Shown: one piece after another, positions 43,127-52,052 of the stretch
Layout: each line of letters starts with the position of its first letter
Numbering within the stretch: position 1 is the stretch's first letter
Assembly (NCBI RefSeq): GCF_000968015.1
Contig: NZ_LACH01000058.1
Location: forward strand, 1-56,017
Direction: 5' to 3'
Length of the DNA stretch: 56,017 bases
DNA from: Pseudomonas fluorescens
GTDB taxonomy: Bacteria > Pseudomonadota > Gammaproteobacteria > Pseudomonadales > Pseudomonadaceae
Notes under the pieces: model-generated
What the model was told of the DNA's origin: nothing
Database searches by the model: none
The model's input: only the letters and a program-made list of their open reading frames with translations
Translations under genes and position numbers: made by a program

Positions 43127-43606
43127 TTATACAGCGCGGCTTTCGATCAGACGATCCGAACCACCTTCGGCAACGCGGCTTTCGATCAGACGATCCGAAC
43201 CACCTTCGGCAACGCGGTTTTCGATCAGGCGATCGGAACCACCTTCGGCAACGCGGCTTTCGATCAGACGATCCGAACCACCTTCAGCGACGCGGTTTTC
43301 GATCAGACGATCCGAACCACCTTCGGCAACGCGGTTTTCGATCAAACGATCCGAACCACCTTCAGCGACGCGGTTTTCGATCAGGCGATCGGAACCACCT
43401 TCGGCAACGCGGTTTTCGATCAAACGATCCGAACCACCTTCAGCCACGCGGTTTTCGATCAAACGATCCGAACCACCTTCAGCCACACGACTTTCAATCA
43501 GGCGATCCGAGCCGCCTTCGGCGACAACCGGGTGAACAGAGGTAGCGGCGAAAGCGTTAACTGCAAAAACCGAGAAAACGATGCTGAGGATAGTTTGGCG
43601 TTTCAT
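43127..43606 (-). CDS. Secreted protein made of ten 13-residue repeats
   Basis: Protein of 159 aa. Residues 1-20 are a signal peptide (ending NAFA), then ATSVHPV, then ten consecutive copies of VAEGGSDRLIE(N/S)R, then AV. The only residue that varies among the copies is Asn or Ser at position 12. I recall similar repeats annotated as 'phage infection protein' in other Pseudomonas, which is a label without known basis. The ATG at 43606 is supported by GGAG nine bases upstream; the frame is open further but that part has no signal sequence. Each unit has a net charge of about -1. GGSDRLI loosely recalls calcium-binding RTX turns but lacks the full GGxGxDxL pattern. No cysteine or aromatic residue occurs in the repeats. 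Function unknown. Confidence 0.88.
   Translation of the reverse strand: MKRQTILSIVFSVFAVNAFAATSVHPVVAEGGSDRLIESRVAEGGSDRLIENRVAEGGSDRLIENRVAEGGSDRLIENRVAEGGSDRLIENRVAEGGSDRLIENRVAEGGSDRLIESRVAEGGSDRLIENRVAEGGSDRLIESRVAEGGSDRLIESRAV
43136..43525. repeat. Ten tandem 39-bp coding repeats
   Basis: Ten in-frame 39-bp units encode the 13-residue repeats. Units differ at several synonymous sites (for example CAGACG, CAAACG or CAGGCG) and at the Asn/Ser codon, with identical variants scattered among non-adjacent units. Copy number may change by recombination or slippage. Confidence 0.97.
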
Positions 43607-43759
43607 GATGGTGTGCTCCGGGGTGTAGTTGTTGGGTATGGAGCCGATCTTACGCCGCGGATTTTTTATGAGAACTTCATTACCGTGATGGTGAACATCG
43701 ACGGCAATGATAGGAAGGACGACGCCCCCCACGCGAGCATGATGTTTCAGTTCAACGAC

Positions 43760-44554
43760 TCACGTGCGCCGGCGAACAAACTTGCGCCACAACCAGACCC
43801 ACAGCATGAACAGCGGGAAGGCCAGAATCAGGAAGGGCAGGGCATAGCTGACTTTTTCCAGCGCATCGGCCGCGCCATCGGCCAGGTTGTCCAGCAAATT
43901 GCTGAACGCTTGGCTCAGGTGCGACGAGCGACTGCTGGCGCCGGTCGGCAGGAACGACAGCGTGACCCGATTGGTGTCCAGACGGCGCTGGTGTCCGGCG
44001 GCGATCTGGGCCAGGGCTTGCAGGTCGTTTTCGATCCCTGCCTGCTCTTTGCTTAGGGTAATCAGATCTGTGACGCTGATGTCTTCGCGGGTCGCCAACT
44101 CATCCAGACGTTGCTGCTGAGCCTTGAGCCGTTCTTGACGCCGACGCGTGTCGTCCACGGCATCGGCCAGGTCTTCGGCACTGGTGATCCGTTGACCCAG
44201 TTCCCCACCCTCGGCCGCCATCGTGACCAGCGGTTCGACACCAGCGGGGGCAATGCGCAACGTGATCTCGGCGCGGCCGGCGCCTTGCTCGATACGCAGA
44301 ACGTTACAGGCCCCGAAGCGTGCGGTTTCGCAGGCCTCACGTGTGGCCTGCAAGCGCGGCCCGATTTGCGCCTGGGGCAGCAACAGTTGCAGTTCGTGCT
44401 CATAGGCGAGCATGGCGCCACCGCGCCCTTGTTCACCGGCTAAACTGGCCGATGACGAGTGTTCGCTCGGCGAGCAGCCACTCAAGGCCAGGCCTGCCAG
44501 AAGTAACCCATAGAGACGAAGAAGCGGGGCGAGACCGCCATCCTGTTGGCGCAT
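43760..44554 (-). CDS. DUF4349-family lipoprotein
   Basis: Envelope protein of 264 aa. The lipobox LALSGC gives a lipid anchor near residue 27. A coiled-coil stretch of charged residues (about 140-205, DDTRRRQERLKAQQQRLDEL) follows, and a C-terminal membrane helix (ALPFLILAFPLFMLWVWLW) ends in RKFVRRRT. This matches the DUF4349 layout. AAGGAAAG precedes the chosen ATG. Function unknown, probably envelope-associated. Confidence 0.82.
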   Translation of the reverse strand: MRQQDGGLAPLLRLYGLLLAGLALSGCSPSEHSSSASLAGEQGRGGAMLAYEHELQLLLPQAQIGPRLQATREACETARFGACNVLRIEQGAGRAEITLRIAPAGVEPLVTMAAEGGELGQRITSAEDLADAVDDTRRRQERLKAQQQRLDELATREDISVTDLITLSKEQAGIENDLQALAQIAAGHQRRLDTNRVTLSFLPTGASSRSSHLSQAFSNLLDNLADGAADALEKVSYALPFLILAFPLFMLWVWLWRKFVRRRT

Positions 44555-44715
44555 GTTCTTTCCTTGAAGTGTGCAGTAGGGCTTGAACCGCGACGGGTAG
44601 TCATGAGTGCGGCCCGGGAGGCGTATCTTACCTGTATCGCCCGGCCCAATCGCAGGGAATGTGCCTGGTGCCCACTCGTCTACTGACTCAGTTCGTTTCG
44701 CCAGGAGCGCGCGAT

Positions 44716-45339
44716 ATGTACCAGCTATATGGACACCAGAACTCCGGCGCTGCCGCGATAGAAGCGGCACTGGAGCTTTGCGAAATCCCTTACCGCTTCA
44801 TCGACGTTGAAACCTCTCCCGAGGCGACCCACGCGCTGGAAAAACTCAATCCGCTCAAGCAGATCCCGACACTGCAATTGCCCGATGGCAGCGTTCTCAC
44901 CGAGAGCGCGGCGATTCTGATTCACCTGGGGCTCACGTTCCCCAAATCAAACCTGTTGCCGAAAAACACCGCCGCGCGGGATCAGGCCATTCGAGGCCTT
45001 GTGTACATCGTCACCAATTGTTATTCGACCATTGGCATCATCGACTACCCCGAGCGTTGGTTGGCCGAGGCGGATGAGTCGTCCAGGCAAAACCTCATGA
45101 TCGGCGCCCGCGCGCGACTGCACAGGAATTGGGAAGTGTTTGCCGATCAGTTTTCGGGCGATTTGTACCTGGGCGACGAGACGCCGGGGGCGCTGGATGT
45201 GCTGGCGGCTGTGGTTTCCAGATGGGCGGGCAGTCGGGAACATTTACGCAGTGCAAGGCCTGGGTTTTTCGCGTGGCTTACGCGCATCGATCGGCACCCG
45301 ACATTGGCACCGGTCTTCGCGCGGCATTGGCCGGATTGA
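44716..45339 (+). CDS. Glutathione S-transferase
   Basis: GST of 207 aa with the N-terminal thioredoxin-like fold (LYGHQNSGAAAIEAALELC, LNPLKQIPTLQLPDG, LTESAAILIHL) and an all-helical C-terminal domain. AGGAGC lies upstream of the ATG. It is unrelated in detail to the YfcG-like GST at 37.3 kb. It converges on the CBS gene with only one base between. Substrate unknown. Confidence 0.87.
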   Translation: MYQLYGHQNSGAAAIEAALELCEIPYRFIDVETSPEATHALEKLNPLKQIPTLQLPDGSVLTESAAILIHLGLTFPKSNLLPKNTAARDQAIRGLVYIVTNCYSTIGIIDYPERWLAEADESSRQNLMIGARARLHRNWEVFADQFSGDLYLGDETPGALDVLAAVVSRWAGSREHLRSARPGFFAWLTRIDRHPTLAPVFARHWPD

Positions 45340-45340
45340 T

Positions 45341-45781
45341 CTATTCGCCGCGGATGTACTGCTCCAACTGGCGAATCAACTCAGCCTGTTCGGCGATGGC
45401 TTCCTTGACCAGGTCGCCGATCGACAGCAAACCGATTAACTGGCCGTTTTCCACCACCGGCAAATGGCGCAGGCGTTTGTCGGACATGATGCCCATGCAG
45501 GTTTCGACGGTTTGATGGGTGTCCACGGTGATCACCGGCGACACCATGATGTCTTCGACCGGCGTACCGACGGAGGAACGGCCCTTGAGCACGAGTTTGC
45601 GCGCATAGTCACGCTCGCTGATGATGCCGACGACCTCGCCATTCTTTACGACCGGCAAGGCACCGACGTTTTTCGCGGCCATGACCATCAGCGCTTCCAG
45701 CACCATTTGATGCGGTGCAATGGTGTGGACCTCATGATTCTGTTCAGCCTTTAACTTCAGCAGTTGGGCGACGGTTTTCAT
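45341..45781 (-). CDS. CBS-domain protein
   Basis: Cytoplasmic protein of 146 aa made of a tandem CBS pair (about 15-70 and 80-140), with VGALPVVKNGEVVGIISERD and LRHLPVVENGQLIGLLSIGD. CBS pairs bind adenine nucleotides and act as energy or ionic sensors. No catalytic domain is attached. Similar stand-alone CBS proteins are common in Pseudomonas; the target is unknown. Confidence 0.88.
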   Translation of the reverse strand: MKTVAQLLKLKAEQNHEVHTIAPHQMVLEALMVMAAKNVGALPVVKNGEVVGIISERDYARKLVLKGRSSVGTPVEDIMVSPVITVDTHQTVETCMGIMSDKRLRHLPVVENGQLIGLLSIGDLVKEAIAEQAELIRQLEQYIRGE

Positions 45782-46130
45782 GGCAGTTTCTCAGGTGTTG
45801 TCGTTGTCCTTGAAGAATCGTAGACGCGGGCGCGGAGGGCAAGGGAGAAAGCGGCAGATAACACGCAAAAAACGCCATTCAGCGGTTTTTCTTCCGAAAA
45901 CCTGGAGTATTCCATAGCTATTCACTCATCCATGGACTCCATCAAACCCTGTGGGAGCGAGCTTGCTCGCGATAGCGGTGTAACAGGCAATAGAGATGTC
46001 GAATGCTATGGCCTCATCGCGAGCAAGCTCGCTCCCACAGGTTCCAGGTCTGTCCGAGACGTTGGAGCCAGACGGGCTATCGCCTTCAATGGCGCGTAGA
46101 ATTGCGACCTGAATCAAATGTGAGGTTGCA
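45782..46130. other. Intergenic stretch upstream of polB
   Basis: This 349 bp gap between divergent genes has no gene. It holds a REP pair and, near 45868-45892, a weak hairpin (AAAAAACGCC/GCGGTTTTT). I looked for a LexA-type CTG-N10-CAG site before polB and did not find one. Confidence 0.6.
45946..46042. repeat. REP-like pair
   Basis: CCTGTGGGAGCGAGCTTGCT and AGCAAGCTCGCTCCCACAGG are exact complements about 55 bp apart, in the CBS-polB divergent gap. Confidence 0.92.
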
Positions 46131-48494
46131 GTGGTGGATTTACAGCGGGGCTTCGTCCTGACCCGGCATTGGCGCGATACCCCGGCCGGTACGGAAGTCG
46201 AGTTCTGGCTGGCGACCGACACCGGTCCCCAGCGGATCCGCCTGCCTCATCAACCGTCGGTGGCGTTCATCCCCGCCGCCCAGCGCGAGCAGGCCGAAGC
46301 GCTGCTGCGCGGCGAAAAGAACGTCGAGCTGCGGCCATTGGCATTGCTGGATTTCGAGCACCGCCCGGTACTCGGTCTGTATTGCCAGCAGCACGGCCAG
46401 TTGATACGTCTGGAAACCGCGCTGCGAAAGGCCGGTGTCGACATGTTCGAAGCCGATGTGCGCCCGCCGGAGCGCTACATGATGGAGCGTTTCATCACCG
46501 CGCCGGTCCGGTTCAGTGGCACGCCGAACGCCGAAGGCCTGCTGTTCGATGCGCAAATGAAACCTGATCCCGACTATCGCCCGAGCCTCAGGCTGGTCTC
46601 TCTGGACATCGAAACCACCGCTCAGGGCGAGTTGTATTCCATTGCGCTGGAAGGCTGCGGCGAGCGCCAGGTCTACATGCTCGGCCCGCCCAATGGCGAC
46701 GACAGCGAAGTGGATTTTCAGCTCGAATACTGCGATTCCCGGACCCTGCTGCTGAAAAGACTCAACGAATGGTTCGCTCGCCATGACCCTGACGCGATCA
46801 TCGGCTGGAACGTCGTGCAATTCGATCTGCGCGTGCTCCACGAACACGCCCGGCGTCTGGCGGTGCCGCTGAAACTGGGGCGTGGCGGCGAGGAAATGCA
46901 ATGGCGCGAACACGGTAGCCGCAACCATTACTTCGCCTCGGCTGCTGGCCGGCTGATCATCGACGGCATCGAATCCCTGCGCTCGGCGACCTGGAGTTTC
47001 CCCTCGTTCAGCCTGGAAAACGTCGCGCAAACCCTGCTTGGCGAGGGCAAGTCGATCGACAATCCGTACCAGCGCATGGACGAAATCAACCGCATGTTCG
47101 CCGAGGATAAACCGGCCCTGGCCAAGTACAACCTCAAGGACTGCGAGCTGGTGACGCGGATTTTCGCCAAGACCGAGCTGCTGACCTTCCTGCTGGAACG
47201 GGCCAGCGTCACCGGATTGCCGGCGGACCGCAGTGGCGGCTCGGTGGCGGCGTTCACGCACCTTTACATGCCGCTGATGCACCGCCAGGGTTTCGTTGCA
47301 CCAAACCTTGGGAACAAGCCTGCGCAGGCCAGCCCCGGCGGTTTTGTCATGGACTCGCAACCGGGCCTGTACGAGTCGGTGCTGGTGCTCGACTACAAAA
47401 GCCTCTATCCATCGATCATCCGTACCTTTCTCATCGACCCGGTGGGCTTGATCGAGGGGCTTAAACACCCCGATGACAGCGAGTCGGTGCCAGGCTTTCG
47501 CGGCGCGCGTTTTTCCAGAACCCGGCATTGCCTGCCCGCCATCGTCGCGCGGGTCGCCGAAGGTCGCGAAACCGCCAAGCGCGAACACAACGCGCCGTTG
47601 TCCCAGGCCCTGAAGATCATCATGAACGCCTTTTACGGCGTGCTCGGTTCCAGCGGTTGCCGCTTCTTCGACACACGCCTGGCGTCGTCCATCACGCTGC
47701 GCGGTCACGAGATCATGTTGCGTACGCGACAGCTGATCGAAGCCCAGGGCCACACGGTGATTTACGGCGACACTGACTCGACCTTCGTCTGGCTGCGCCG
47801 TGCCCATGGTCAACAAGAAGCCGCACAGATCGGCCGCGCGCTGGTGGATCACGTCAACCAGTGGTGGCGCGAGCATGTGCAGCAGCAATACGGTCTGGAA
47901 AGTGCGTTGGAGTTGCAGTTCGAAACCCACTACAAGCGCTTTCTGATGCCGACCATTCGCGGTGCCGAGGAGGGCAGCAAGAAGCGCTATGCAGGGCTTG
48001 TCACCCGCGCCGATGGCACCGACGAAATGGTCTACAAAGGCCTGGAAACCGTGCGCACCGACTGGTCGCCGCTGGCCCGGCAGTTCCAGCAGGAGCTGTA
48101 CCTGCGCATTTTCAATCGCAAACCCTATCAGGATTACGTGCGCGACTACGTGCGCAAGACGTTGGCGGGGGAGTTCGACGATCGCCTGATCTACCGCAAG
48201 CGCCTGCGCCGCACCCTCGATGACTATCAGCGCAATGTGCCGCCGCATGTGCGGGCCGCGCGGATTGCCGATGAGTACAACGACCAACAGGGCCGTCCGC
48301 GGCAATACCAGAACGGTGGCTGGATCAGTTATGTGATCACCGTCGCCGGGCCCGAGCCGCTGGAAATCCGTAGCGCGCCCATCGACTACGACCACTACGT
48401 CTCCCGCCAACTGCAACCGGTGGCGGACGCCATTCTGCCCTTCGTGGACGACGACTTTTCAACCTTGGTGGGTGGGCAGTTGGGCCTGTTTTGA
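46131..48494 (+). CDS. polB: DNA polymerase II
   Basis: Family B DNA polymerase of 787 aa, close to E. coli PolB in length; it acts in repair and replication restart. The exonuclease motif DIETT (VSLDIETTAQGE) is near residue 157, and the polymerase motifs are LDYKSLYPSIIRTF and IYGDTDSTFVWL with the catalytic Asp pair. A GTG start at 46131 follows GAGG by five bases; the second GTG directly after is possible. Its 3' end overlaps the convergent DUF1810 gene by 36 bp. Confidence 0.95.
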   Translation: MVDLQRGFVLTRHWRDTPAGTEVEFWLATDTGPQRIRLPHQPSVAFIPAAQREQAEALLRGEKNVELRPLALLDFEHRPVLGLYCQQHGQLIRLETALRKAGVDMFEADVRPPERYMMERFITAPVRFSGTPNAEGLLFDAQMKPDPDYRPSLRLVSLDIETTAQGELYSIALEGCGERQVYMLGPPNGDDSEVDFQLEYCDSRTLLLKRLNEWFARHDPDAIIGWNVVQFDLRVLHEHARRLAVPLKLGRGGEEMQWREHGSRNHYFASAAGRLIIDGIESLRSATWSFPSFSLENVAQTLLGEGKSIDNPYQRMDEINRMFAEDKPALAKYNLKDCELVTRIFAKTELLTFLLERASVTGLPADRSGGSVAAFTHLYMPLMHRQGFVAPNLGNKPAQASPGGFVMDSQPGLYESVLVLDYKSLYPSIIRTFLIDPVGLIEGLKHPDDSESVPGFRGARFSRTRHCLPAIVARVAEGRETAKREHNAPLSQALKIIMNAFYGVLGSSGCRFFDTRLASSITLRGHEIMLRTRQLIEAQGHTVIYGDTDSTFVWLRRAHGQQEAAQIGRALVDHVNQWWREHVQQQYGLESALELQFETHYKRFLMPTIRGAEEGSKKRYAGLVTRADGTDEMVYKGLETVRTDWSPLARQFQQELYLRIFNRKPYQDYVRDYVRKTLAGEFDDRLIYRKRLRRTLDDYQRNVPPHVRAARIADEYNDQQGRPRQYQNGGWISYVITVAGPEPLEIRSAPIDYDHYVSRQLQPVADAILPFVDDDFSTLVGGQLGLF

Positions 48495-48929
48495 GTCCAG
48501 CAGCAACAATGTCCAGTCATCCAGGATGCCGTGGAAATACTGGTCAAGTGCTCGATGAAAGTCGCTGTTGGCGCCGGCAACCTGGGCGAACAGCGTCATG
48601 GAAGAATGAAACTTGAGATTGTCGGGGTGACCGAAGATGGCCGCAATCGAGCTGTTTTCGATGTTCAGCACCAATTGCGTGCAGGTGCGCAACCGTGAAC
48701 CCAGCAGCGGATGATTGAGGTACGCCTCGGCTTCCTCTTTGGAACGAATGGCAAAGTGGCGGGACATCTCGCTGCCGCCCAATCCCGAGAATTGCGGAAA
48801 GATGAACCACATCCAGTGACTGCGCTTGTGACCGGCGTTCAGCTCGGCCTGGACCCGTTTGAACACCGGGTCCTGCGCCTGGATAAAGCGTTGCAGATTA
48901 AAGGAATCGTCCTGATCAGTGCTTCTCAT
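48459..48929 (-). CDS. DUF1810-family protein
   Basis: Small cytoplasmic protein of 156 aa with QRFIQAQDPVFKRVQAEL, WMWFIFPQFSGLG and IFGHPDNLKFHSSMTLF, the DUF1810 pattern. Function unknown. Its C-terminal codons overlap polB on the other strand. Confidence 0.88.
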   Translation of the reverse strand: MRSTDQDDSFNLQRFIQAQDPVFKRVQAELNAGHKRSHWMWFIFPQFSGLGGSEMSRHFAIRSKEEAEAYLNHPLLGSRLRTCTQLVLNIENSSIAAIFGHPDNLKFHSSMTLFAQVAGANSDFHRALDQYFHGILDDWTLLLLDSKQAQLPTHQG

Positions 48930-48958
48930 GCCGAAGCCCTCTGACAGACAGCGATGGC

Positions 48959-49780
48959 TCAGACCATGGCCAACCGCTGTTTGCGTTGTGGTGCGCGAAA
49001 CGCCTGGTCCAGCGCCTCCAGATCCCCAGTCTCCAATTGCAATTGCGCCGCTTGCGCGTTGAGTTGTACGTGCTCGGGTCGGACCGCTTTGGGGATGGCG
49101 ATCACGCCTTCCTTACGCAGCATCCATGCCAGTGCTACCTGGGCCGGCGTCACACGGTGACGGGCGGCTATTTGTTTGAGGGTTGTATGGTTCAGCATAG
49201 GCCCACCCTGACCGATCGGACAGTAGGCCATGACCGGCATTTGATGCTGGCGGCTCCAGGGCAACAGATCAAACTCGATGCCGCGCTCTTCCAGGTTGTA
49301 GAGCACCTGATTGGTGGCACAGGCCGGTGAGGCCAGTTCCTTCAGGTCGTCGACATCAAAATTGGAGACGCCCCAGCGACCGATCTTGCCTTCTTCGCGC
49401 AGGCGTTCGAAGGCTTCGACCGTTTCTTCGAGGGGATACTGGCCGCGCCAGTGCAGCAGGTAGAGATCGATGTAATCGGTATCCAGCCGCCGCAGACTGC
49501 GTTCGCACGCCAGGGGGATGCCTTTGCGGCTGGCGTTGTGCGGGTAAACCTTGCTGACGAGAAATACTTCGTCACGCCTGCCGGCGATGGCTTCACCGAC
49601 CACGTCCTCAGCGCCGCCCTCGCCGTACATTTCTGCGGTGTCGATGAGGGTCATGCCGAGTTCGATGCCCTGGCGCAAAGCCGCCACTTCCTGGGTGTGC
49701 CGGGAACGATCTTCGCCCATGCGCCAAGTGCCTTGGCCGATGACCGGTACGTTGACGCCGGCCAGTTCGAGGGTCCGCAT
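48959..49780 (-). CDS. Aldo/keto reductase
   Basis: NADPH-dependent carbonyl reductase of 273 aa. The catalytic residues appear in LIDTAEMYGEG (Asp, Tyr), LVSKVYPHN (Lys) and LYLLHWRG (His). The cofactor loop AIPKAVRPEHVQLNAQA is present. It is a single gene next to DUF1810. Substrate unknown. Confidence 0.9.
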   Translation of the reverse strand: MRTLELAGVNVPVIGQGTWRMGEDRSRHTQEVAALRQGIELGMTLIDTAEMYGEGGAEDVVGEAIAGRRDEVFLVSKVYPHNASRKGIPLACERSLRRLDTDYIDLYLLHWRGQYPLEETVEAFERLREEGKIGRWGVSNFDVDDLKELASPACATNQVLYNLEERGIEFDLLPWSRQHQMPVMAYCPIGQGGPMLNHTTLKQIAARHRVTPAQVALAWMLRKEGVIAIPKAVRPEHVQLNAQAAQLQLETGDLEALDQAFRAPQRKQRLAMV

Positions 49781-50105
49781 TCAAACCTCCTTTCTGAATT
49801 TCGATCGATACTTCAATGGGCAGCAGAATAGCCCGGTGGTTCCGTCGACAGCTGCTACATGATCGTGTGATGTCGGATGTTTAGTTGGCAGAAAGCTTCA
49901 TCACAGTGTTTTGGGCATAGGTCCTGCCCGGGTCCATGCCCGTGGACGGAAAATTCGGCAAATTTCACCGGTGGGTGATCGGCTTTGATGTGCTTGCCAA
50001 CGCTTACGGACCGTCGGCACTGCACTTTTTAAGTATTCACGGCTCTATCCTTGGCCAGCCTGCGGCGAATCCCCACCGCCGGCCCATGCCCAAGTTCAAG
50101 AACCC
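49781..50105. other. Intergenic stretch before the lipoprotein gene
   Basis: This 325 bp gap has no convincing gene. One short open frame overlaps the following lipoprotein in another frame and lacks family features. A fragment CGACAGCTGCTACA resembles an arm of the second repeat family. Confidence 0.5.
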
Positions 50106-50855
50106 ATGGCTCGAGTTTTACCCCGCACCACCCCGTCAATCCGCCGCCATTGCCTGCTGTTGGCCTGCTTGTCGATGCTCGCAACCTCCGGGTGCAGTCA
50201 GCAGCAGGGCAGCGACATCGTCAGCCAGTTCCGCGAAGGCAAACCCCAGGAATTCCTCCAGACCAGCGTCGACCGCATGGCGACCCTGACGATGCGTGAC
50301 AACCTCGACAGCCTCTACCTGCTGATGAGCAAGCTCTACCTGCGCAACCCGGACGAGTTGAAAAAATCCGGCTTCCTTGACGCCCGCACCGCTGGCAAAC
50401 AAGTGCGCATGGCCATCGAACTGCAACAACCGCTGCCGACCCTGGGGGGCAAAAAAGACCTGGCAGCACTGAGTTATGCCATGAGCCCGGAGTTTCTCGG
50501 CGACCGCGTCGGTGCCTTCATCTATGCCATCGGCAGTATGCTCGTCACCGCCCACGGCAATCGGCTCGAGTTCTACATGACGGATGCGATCAACCCGACG
50601 TTCGTCAGCAACGCCGCCCGCAACATCGAGAAAGCCACCTGGATACTCAGCCAGCGGCAAAGCAAGAACGGCGAGCCGCTGCTGTTCTCCAACGAAATTT
50701 CGGAGGAGGGCAGCAACCTGAGTTTTGCGGTGGAGTTCGGCAAGATCGTCGCGCGGCTCGACCTCCTGACGCAGATGCTGGACGAACGCTACCGTCGGAT
50801 CGGTTTGAATTACGCGCAGAGTTTGCTGTTCCTCAACTTCCTGCCAGTACAGTGA
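50106..50855 (+). CDS. Hypothetical lipoprotein
   Basis: Protein of 249 aa with a lipobox ATSGCSQQQ (Cys at about 30) after a hydrophobic segment, predicting an envelope lipoprotein. The mature part is mostly helical in character and I do not recognise its family. The ribosome site ahead of the ATG is weak. It is a single gene followed by a REP pair. Confidence 0.75.
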   Translation: MARVLPRTTPSIRRHCLLLACLSMLATSGCSQQQGSDIVSQFREGKPQEFLQTSVDRMATLTMRDNLDSLYLLMSKLYLRNPDELKKSGFLDARTAGKQVRMAIELQQPLPTLGGKKDLAALSYAMSPEFLGDRVGAFIYAIGSMLVTAHGNRLEFYMTDAINPTFVSNAARNIEKATWILSQRQSKNGEPLLFSNEISEEGSNLSFAVEFGKIVARLDLLTQMLDERYRRIGLNYAQSLLFLNFLPVQ

Positions 50856-50861
50856 ACACAA

Positions 50862-50955
50862 CCTTGTGGGAGCGAGCCTGCTCGCGAAGAGGCATGACCG
50901 GCACCTTTGCAGTGACTGACAAACCGCCTTCGCGAGCAGGCTCGCTCCCACAAGG
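50862..50955. repeat. REP-like pair
   Basis: CCTTGTGGGAGCGAGCCTGC and GCAGGCTCGCTCCCACAAGG are exact complements, about 55 bp apart, between the lipoprotein gene and the permease. Confidence 0.92.
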
Positions 50956-51080
50956 AAACGTGTGCACAGGAAATCCTGCATACTTCAGGCATAACGATAG
51001 TTCGCATCGATATAACTGGTTATAAGAAAAATCGCTATGCTGCGGACCAGATTTTTCATGCGTTTTTTGTGGGCGTGTTA

Positions 51081-51866
51081 ATGGAATTCGGTAATTTCGG
51101 TTTAGTCGTGGCAGGTCTGGTGGTCGGCTTTATTGTCGGGATGACCGGAGTGGGTGGCGGTTCTTTGATGACCCCCATTCTGTTGTGGTTCGGCGTCAAT
51201 CCGGCCACCGCAGTGGGGACGGATTTGCTGTACGCGGCGATTACCAAGTCCAGTGGCGTGCTGGTTCATCGAAAGAACAAGAACATCGACTGGGCCATTA
51301 CCGGTTGGCTGACTCTCGGCAGTGTGCCGGCGGTGGCGCTGACGCTGTGGTTCCTGAGCACCTTGCAAACGTCGCCCGAGGCGATGAACGCGGTCATCAA
51401 ACAGGCCTTGGGTTTTGTGCTGTTTGCCACGGCGCTGGCGATTTTCTTCAAGAAGCGCCTGCTCGATTTCGCCCACAAACGCGCGGGCGGTCATTACAAC
51501 CCCAGCGGCAACCGCTTGAATGCACTGACCGTGATCACTGGTCTGGTACTCGGCACCATGGTTGCCCTGACTTCCATCGGCGCTGGCGCCCTAGGCACCG
51601 TCGCGTTGTTCATTCTCTACCCGCTGTTGCCGACCCGCCGCCTGGTGGGCACGGAAATCGCGCACGCCGTACCGCTGACCCTGGTTGCCGGCCTTGGCCA
51701 TGCGAGCATGGGCAACATGGATTGGCACGTGCTGGGTTATCTGCTTATTGGTTCGCTGCCGGGGATTTACCTGGGCAGCCACCTGACTGGCCGTATCTCC
51801 GATGAAGTGCTGCGGCCTTGCCTGGCCACGATGCTGGTGCTGATCGGCTACAAACTGGCGTTCTGA
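51081..51866 (+). CDS. TauE/SafE-family permease (sulfite exporter-like)
   Basis: Inner-membrane protein of 261 aa with about eight hydrophobic segments. GMTGVGGGSLMTPILL near residue 20 and the second-half SIGAGALGTVALFILYPLLP are the repeated motifs of TauE/SafE (DUF81). The family exports sulfoacetate, sulfite or related anions. The ATG at 51081 is preferred over a GTG 12 bp earlier. Substrate unknown. Confidence 0.87.
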   Translation: MEFGNFGLVVAGLVVGFIVGMTGVGGGSLMTPILLWFGVNPATAVGTDLLYAAITKSSGVLVHRKNKNIDWAITGWLTLGSVPAVALTLWFLSTLQTSPEAMNAVIKQALGFVLFATALAIFFKKRLLDFAHKRAGGHYNPSGNRLNALTVITGLVLGTMVALTSIGAGALGTVALFILYPLLPTRRLVGTEIAHAVPLTLVAGLGHASMGNMDWHVLGYLLIGSLPGIYLGSHLTGRISDEVLRPCLATMLVLIGYKLAF

Positions 51867-51986
51867 TTCCGCCCGTTCCAGAAACAAACCACCTCCTGCA
51901 CCGCATAGGTGCTACGGTGGAAAGCCAGCCTTCATTCACCTTGAATGACCTGTCGGCATTTTCCCGTGATCGACAGGAGGTGGCAC

Positions 51987-52052
51987 GTGTCCACGCCAAT
52001 CGCCGAGTATCAAAGCCACGAAGCCGGGTATTGCTTCGACACACTGTCGTGA
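51987..52052 (+). CDS. Possible small leader peptide coupled to the heme oxygenase
   Basis: The sequence AGGAGG at 51976-51981 lies six bases before a GTG at 51987. This opens a 21-codon frame that starts (M)STPIAEYQS and ends CFDTLS, with its TGA at 52050-52052 overlapping the GTG of the heme oxygenase as GTGA. The heme oxygenase itself has no good ribosome site, so this frame may supply it by reinitiation. An in-frame ATG at 51945 would extend it to 35 codons. It could instead be chance. Confidence 0.45.
   Translation: MSTPIAEYQSHEAGYCFDTLS

Noticed and set aside
43136..43525. Tandem repeat considered as a CRISPR array
   Set aside because: There are no unique spacers; units are contiguous, 39 bp long and in frame with a signal peptide.
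46044..46130. SOS (LexA) box before polB
   Set aside because: A CTG...CAG pair near the start is spaced 16 rather than 10 bases and does not match the consensus.
46140..48416. Long minus-strand open frame opposite polB
   Set aside because: The plus-strand frame has all PolB motifs; the reverse frame has no recognisable domain.
49936..50289. Short plus-strand frame overlapping the lipoprotein start
   Set aside because: It overlaps the lipoprotein in a different frame and shows no signal peptide or family motif.
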